Below are positions 62,993 through 64,000 of a stretch of 64,000 bases of DNA, one piece after another. Source of the stretch: CBDDBX01 sp965225955 (GTDB lineage: Bacteria; Acidobacteriota; Aminicenantia; UBA2199); the NCBI GenBank assembly GCA_965225955.1, contig CBDDBX010000016.1, positions 1 through 64,000 on the forward strand, in the 5' to 3' direction. The notes below the pieces were generated by a model that was given only the letters and a program-made list of their open reading frames with translations, did no database searches and was not told the DNA's origin. Made by a program: the position numbers and the translations under genes. Within the stretch, counting starts at the first letter, position 1; each line of letters begins with the position of its first letter.

Positions 62993-63013
62993 GAGCTGCC
63001 CTGAAGGCAGCTC
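62993..63013 (-). terminator. Terminator of second subtilase gene
   Basis: GAGCTGCC and GGCAGCTC form a perfect 8-bp stem with a 5-base loop, 13 bases after the subtilase stop. On the minus strand TTTCTGTTT follows. Confidence 0.75.
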
Positions 63014-63025
63014 AGATACACTAAA

Positions 63026-64000
63026 TCAAGGGATATCTATATACAATCTGTCTTTCACATTGTTCTGTGGAAGATATGTATAAGGAGAATTGGTTATATT
63101 AGTCACTAAGACTCTTACTCTTTTAGAAGGAAGTGTCATAAAAGAGTAACTGTGATAGCCTTTCCCTGTAGAGTCGGTTACTGCTACTGCACCAACAGGA
63201 TAAGGACACTCATCCCAGTAAAAAAGAATTGTTGCACCGGAAACAGGATCGTTTTTCTCATCAACTACTGTTATACAGGCAGTAACATTACATTTGGTTC
63301 CTGTAAAAGATTTTGTAGCTGTTATATCCTGTATATGGCAATACTTATGGGAAGGAATCGGTTTTTTTACAGTCACAGATCTGGTTTTAATACTGATATT
63401 CCCGTAACTATCAGTTACTGTCAGCGATACCAGATAGGTTCCCGCGAACTTATACAGGTGAACCGGATCTTTTTCTGCTACAATGCCACCTTCACCAAAA
63501 TCCCAGGACCAGCTCACTATCTCCCCACCTGTAGTAGTACTCATATCCATAAACTGAACATGAAGTCCGACAATATTTGCTTCAAAATAGGCCACAGCTT
63601 TGCTATTAAGAATTCTCACTGCTTTATCTGCATCCAGCAGTCCGTGACCGAACCTGTCGTCAACTCCCGGAGCTCCAATATCTGTAGCAGAAAGATAGAG
63701 AATCTCCTTTATCCTTCTGTTGGTAATATTAAGGTTTTTTGATTTCAGAATTGCCGCAACACCCGTAACATGAGGGCAGGCCATTGAAGTACCTTCAAGA
63801 AAAGCAAAAGCATGCGGATTTTGTTTATCAGGAATCTGTTGTAATATCCCATCCGGATATTTACTTCCATTAAGAAATGCCGTAAGATCCCCTCCGGGAG
63901 CAGCAATATCTATAGTGGAGCCGTAACTTGAATATGCAGGCATCTTGTCATCAAAACCTGTTGCACTTACAGATATACAGTTCTCATATGCTGCAGGATA
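63026..64000 (-). CDS. Second subtilisin-family protease with PKD domain, N-terminus outside window
   Basis: This gene runs off the right edge; 324 codons plus stop are visible. The part in view begins inside the S8 domain (YPAAYENCISVSATGFDD) and holds the catalytic Ser in LEGTSMACPHVTGVAA, a PKD domain (SWSWDFGEGGIVAEKDP) and a C-terminal Ig-like domain. The catalytic Asp and His lie outside. It is a clear paralog of 57364-59208, with the same domain order and many shared segments (YGSTIDIAAPGG). The Cys near the active site (SMACPH) differs from SMAAPH in the paralog. Confidence 0.92.
   Translation of the reverse strand, partial: YPAAYENCISVSATGFDDKMPAYSSYGSTIDIAAPGGDLTAFLNGSKYPDGILQQIPDKQNPHAFAFLEGTSMACPHVTGVAAILKSKNLNITNRRIKEILYLSATDIGAPGVDDRFGHGLLDADKAVRILNSKAVAYFEANIVGLHVQFMDMSTTTGGEIVSWSWDFGEGGIVAEKDPVHLYKFAGTYLVSLTVTDSYGNISIKTRSVTVKKPIPSHKYCHIQDITATKSFTGTKCNVTACITVVDEKNDPVSGATILFYWDECPYPVGAVAVTDSTGKGYHSYSFMTLPSKRVRVLVTNITNSPYTYLPQNNVKDRLYIDIP

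Larger units (their letters stand above)
62704..63025. other. Intergenic region with two hairpins
   Basis: This AT-rich 322-base region between convergent genes holds the hairpins at 62768-62789 and 62993-63013. The rest has runs of A and T and no credible gene. Confidence 0.5.

Noticed and set aside
1..64000. CRISPR arrays, tRNA or rRNA genes, complete insertion sequences
   Set aside because: Looked for by eye on both strands; no regular repeat-spacer pattern, cloverleaf, rRNA stretch or transposase gene was seen.

Overview
The window looks like a chromosome segment of an AT-rich (about 38-40% GC by eye), anaerobic, diderm bacterium. Outer-membrane features are plentiful: a TonB receptor, a porin, DUF3078- and DUF6029-type barrels, and lipoproteins. 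Oxygen-sensitive enzymes also occur: a glycyl radical decarboxylase with its activase, two radical SAM peptide maturases, and a molybdopterin reductase remnant. DUF3078 and the PadR/FtsX-permease pairs recall Bacteroidota, but nearly every gene has a strong AGGAGG-type ribosome binding site, which argues against that phylum. An Acidobacteriota/Aminicenantes-like lineage is my best guess, held weakly. No rRNA, tRNA, CRISPR array or complete transposon was seen.

Layout: 1-2.4 kb nitrilase (cut by the window edge) and CTP synthase. 2.6-8.6 kb a sulfur-type operon: a molybdopterin subunit and a Fe-S subunit, both frameshifted, an NrfD membrane anchor, two YeeE/YedE halves, a rhodanese-like protein without its catalytic Cys, and a Cys-rich MerR regulator. 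Divergent FdhD (also lacking its Cys pair) and MobA follow. 9.98-16.1 kb a probable RiPP region: two SPASM-type radical SAM maturases, three short double-glycine precursors sharing a C-x-C core (one only 50 codons long), two LURP-one-like lipoproteins and a DUF4282 membrane protein. 16.4-24.4 kb an FHA protein, a secreted PPP-type phosphatase, a PadR/FtsX-permease pair, then another PadR gene leading five tandem DUF2812 genes. 25.0-27.0 kb an AT-rich island with a PIN-GNAT-PUA-like fusion and an ASCH protein.

27.1-36.4 kb an MscS channel, two tandem PQQ-propeller lipoproteins, a divergent HxlR/flavoprotein pair, a DUF3078 protein, a GNAT protein, a secreted class I glutamine-amidotransferase-like hydrolase, and a REP-like inverted-repeat element. 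36.4-47.5 kb a 4-hydroxyphenylacetate decarboxylase module (large and small subunits, MFS transporter, activase, porin) preceded by a good sigma-54 promoter and by genes for an NtrC-type regulator and its histidine kinase, which probably control it. 47.6-50.6 kb a second PadR/FtsX-permease pair. 50.5-57.3 kb a PD40 protein, a TiaS-like protein fused in operon to a FecCD-type ABC importer, and a divergent TonB receptor with a structured leader. 57.4-64 kb two subtilase-PKD proteins, a PNPOx-like protein, and an operon of two thioredoxin-like proteins plus a DUF6029 barrel.

The best candidate for an undescribed system is the two-maturase C-x-C RiPP locus. Next come the decarboxylase module with a one-cluster small subunit and the PIN-GNAT-PUA/ASCH pair.
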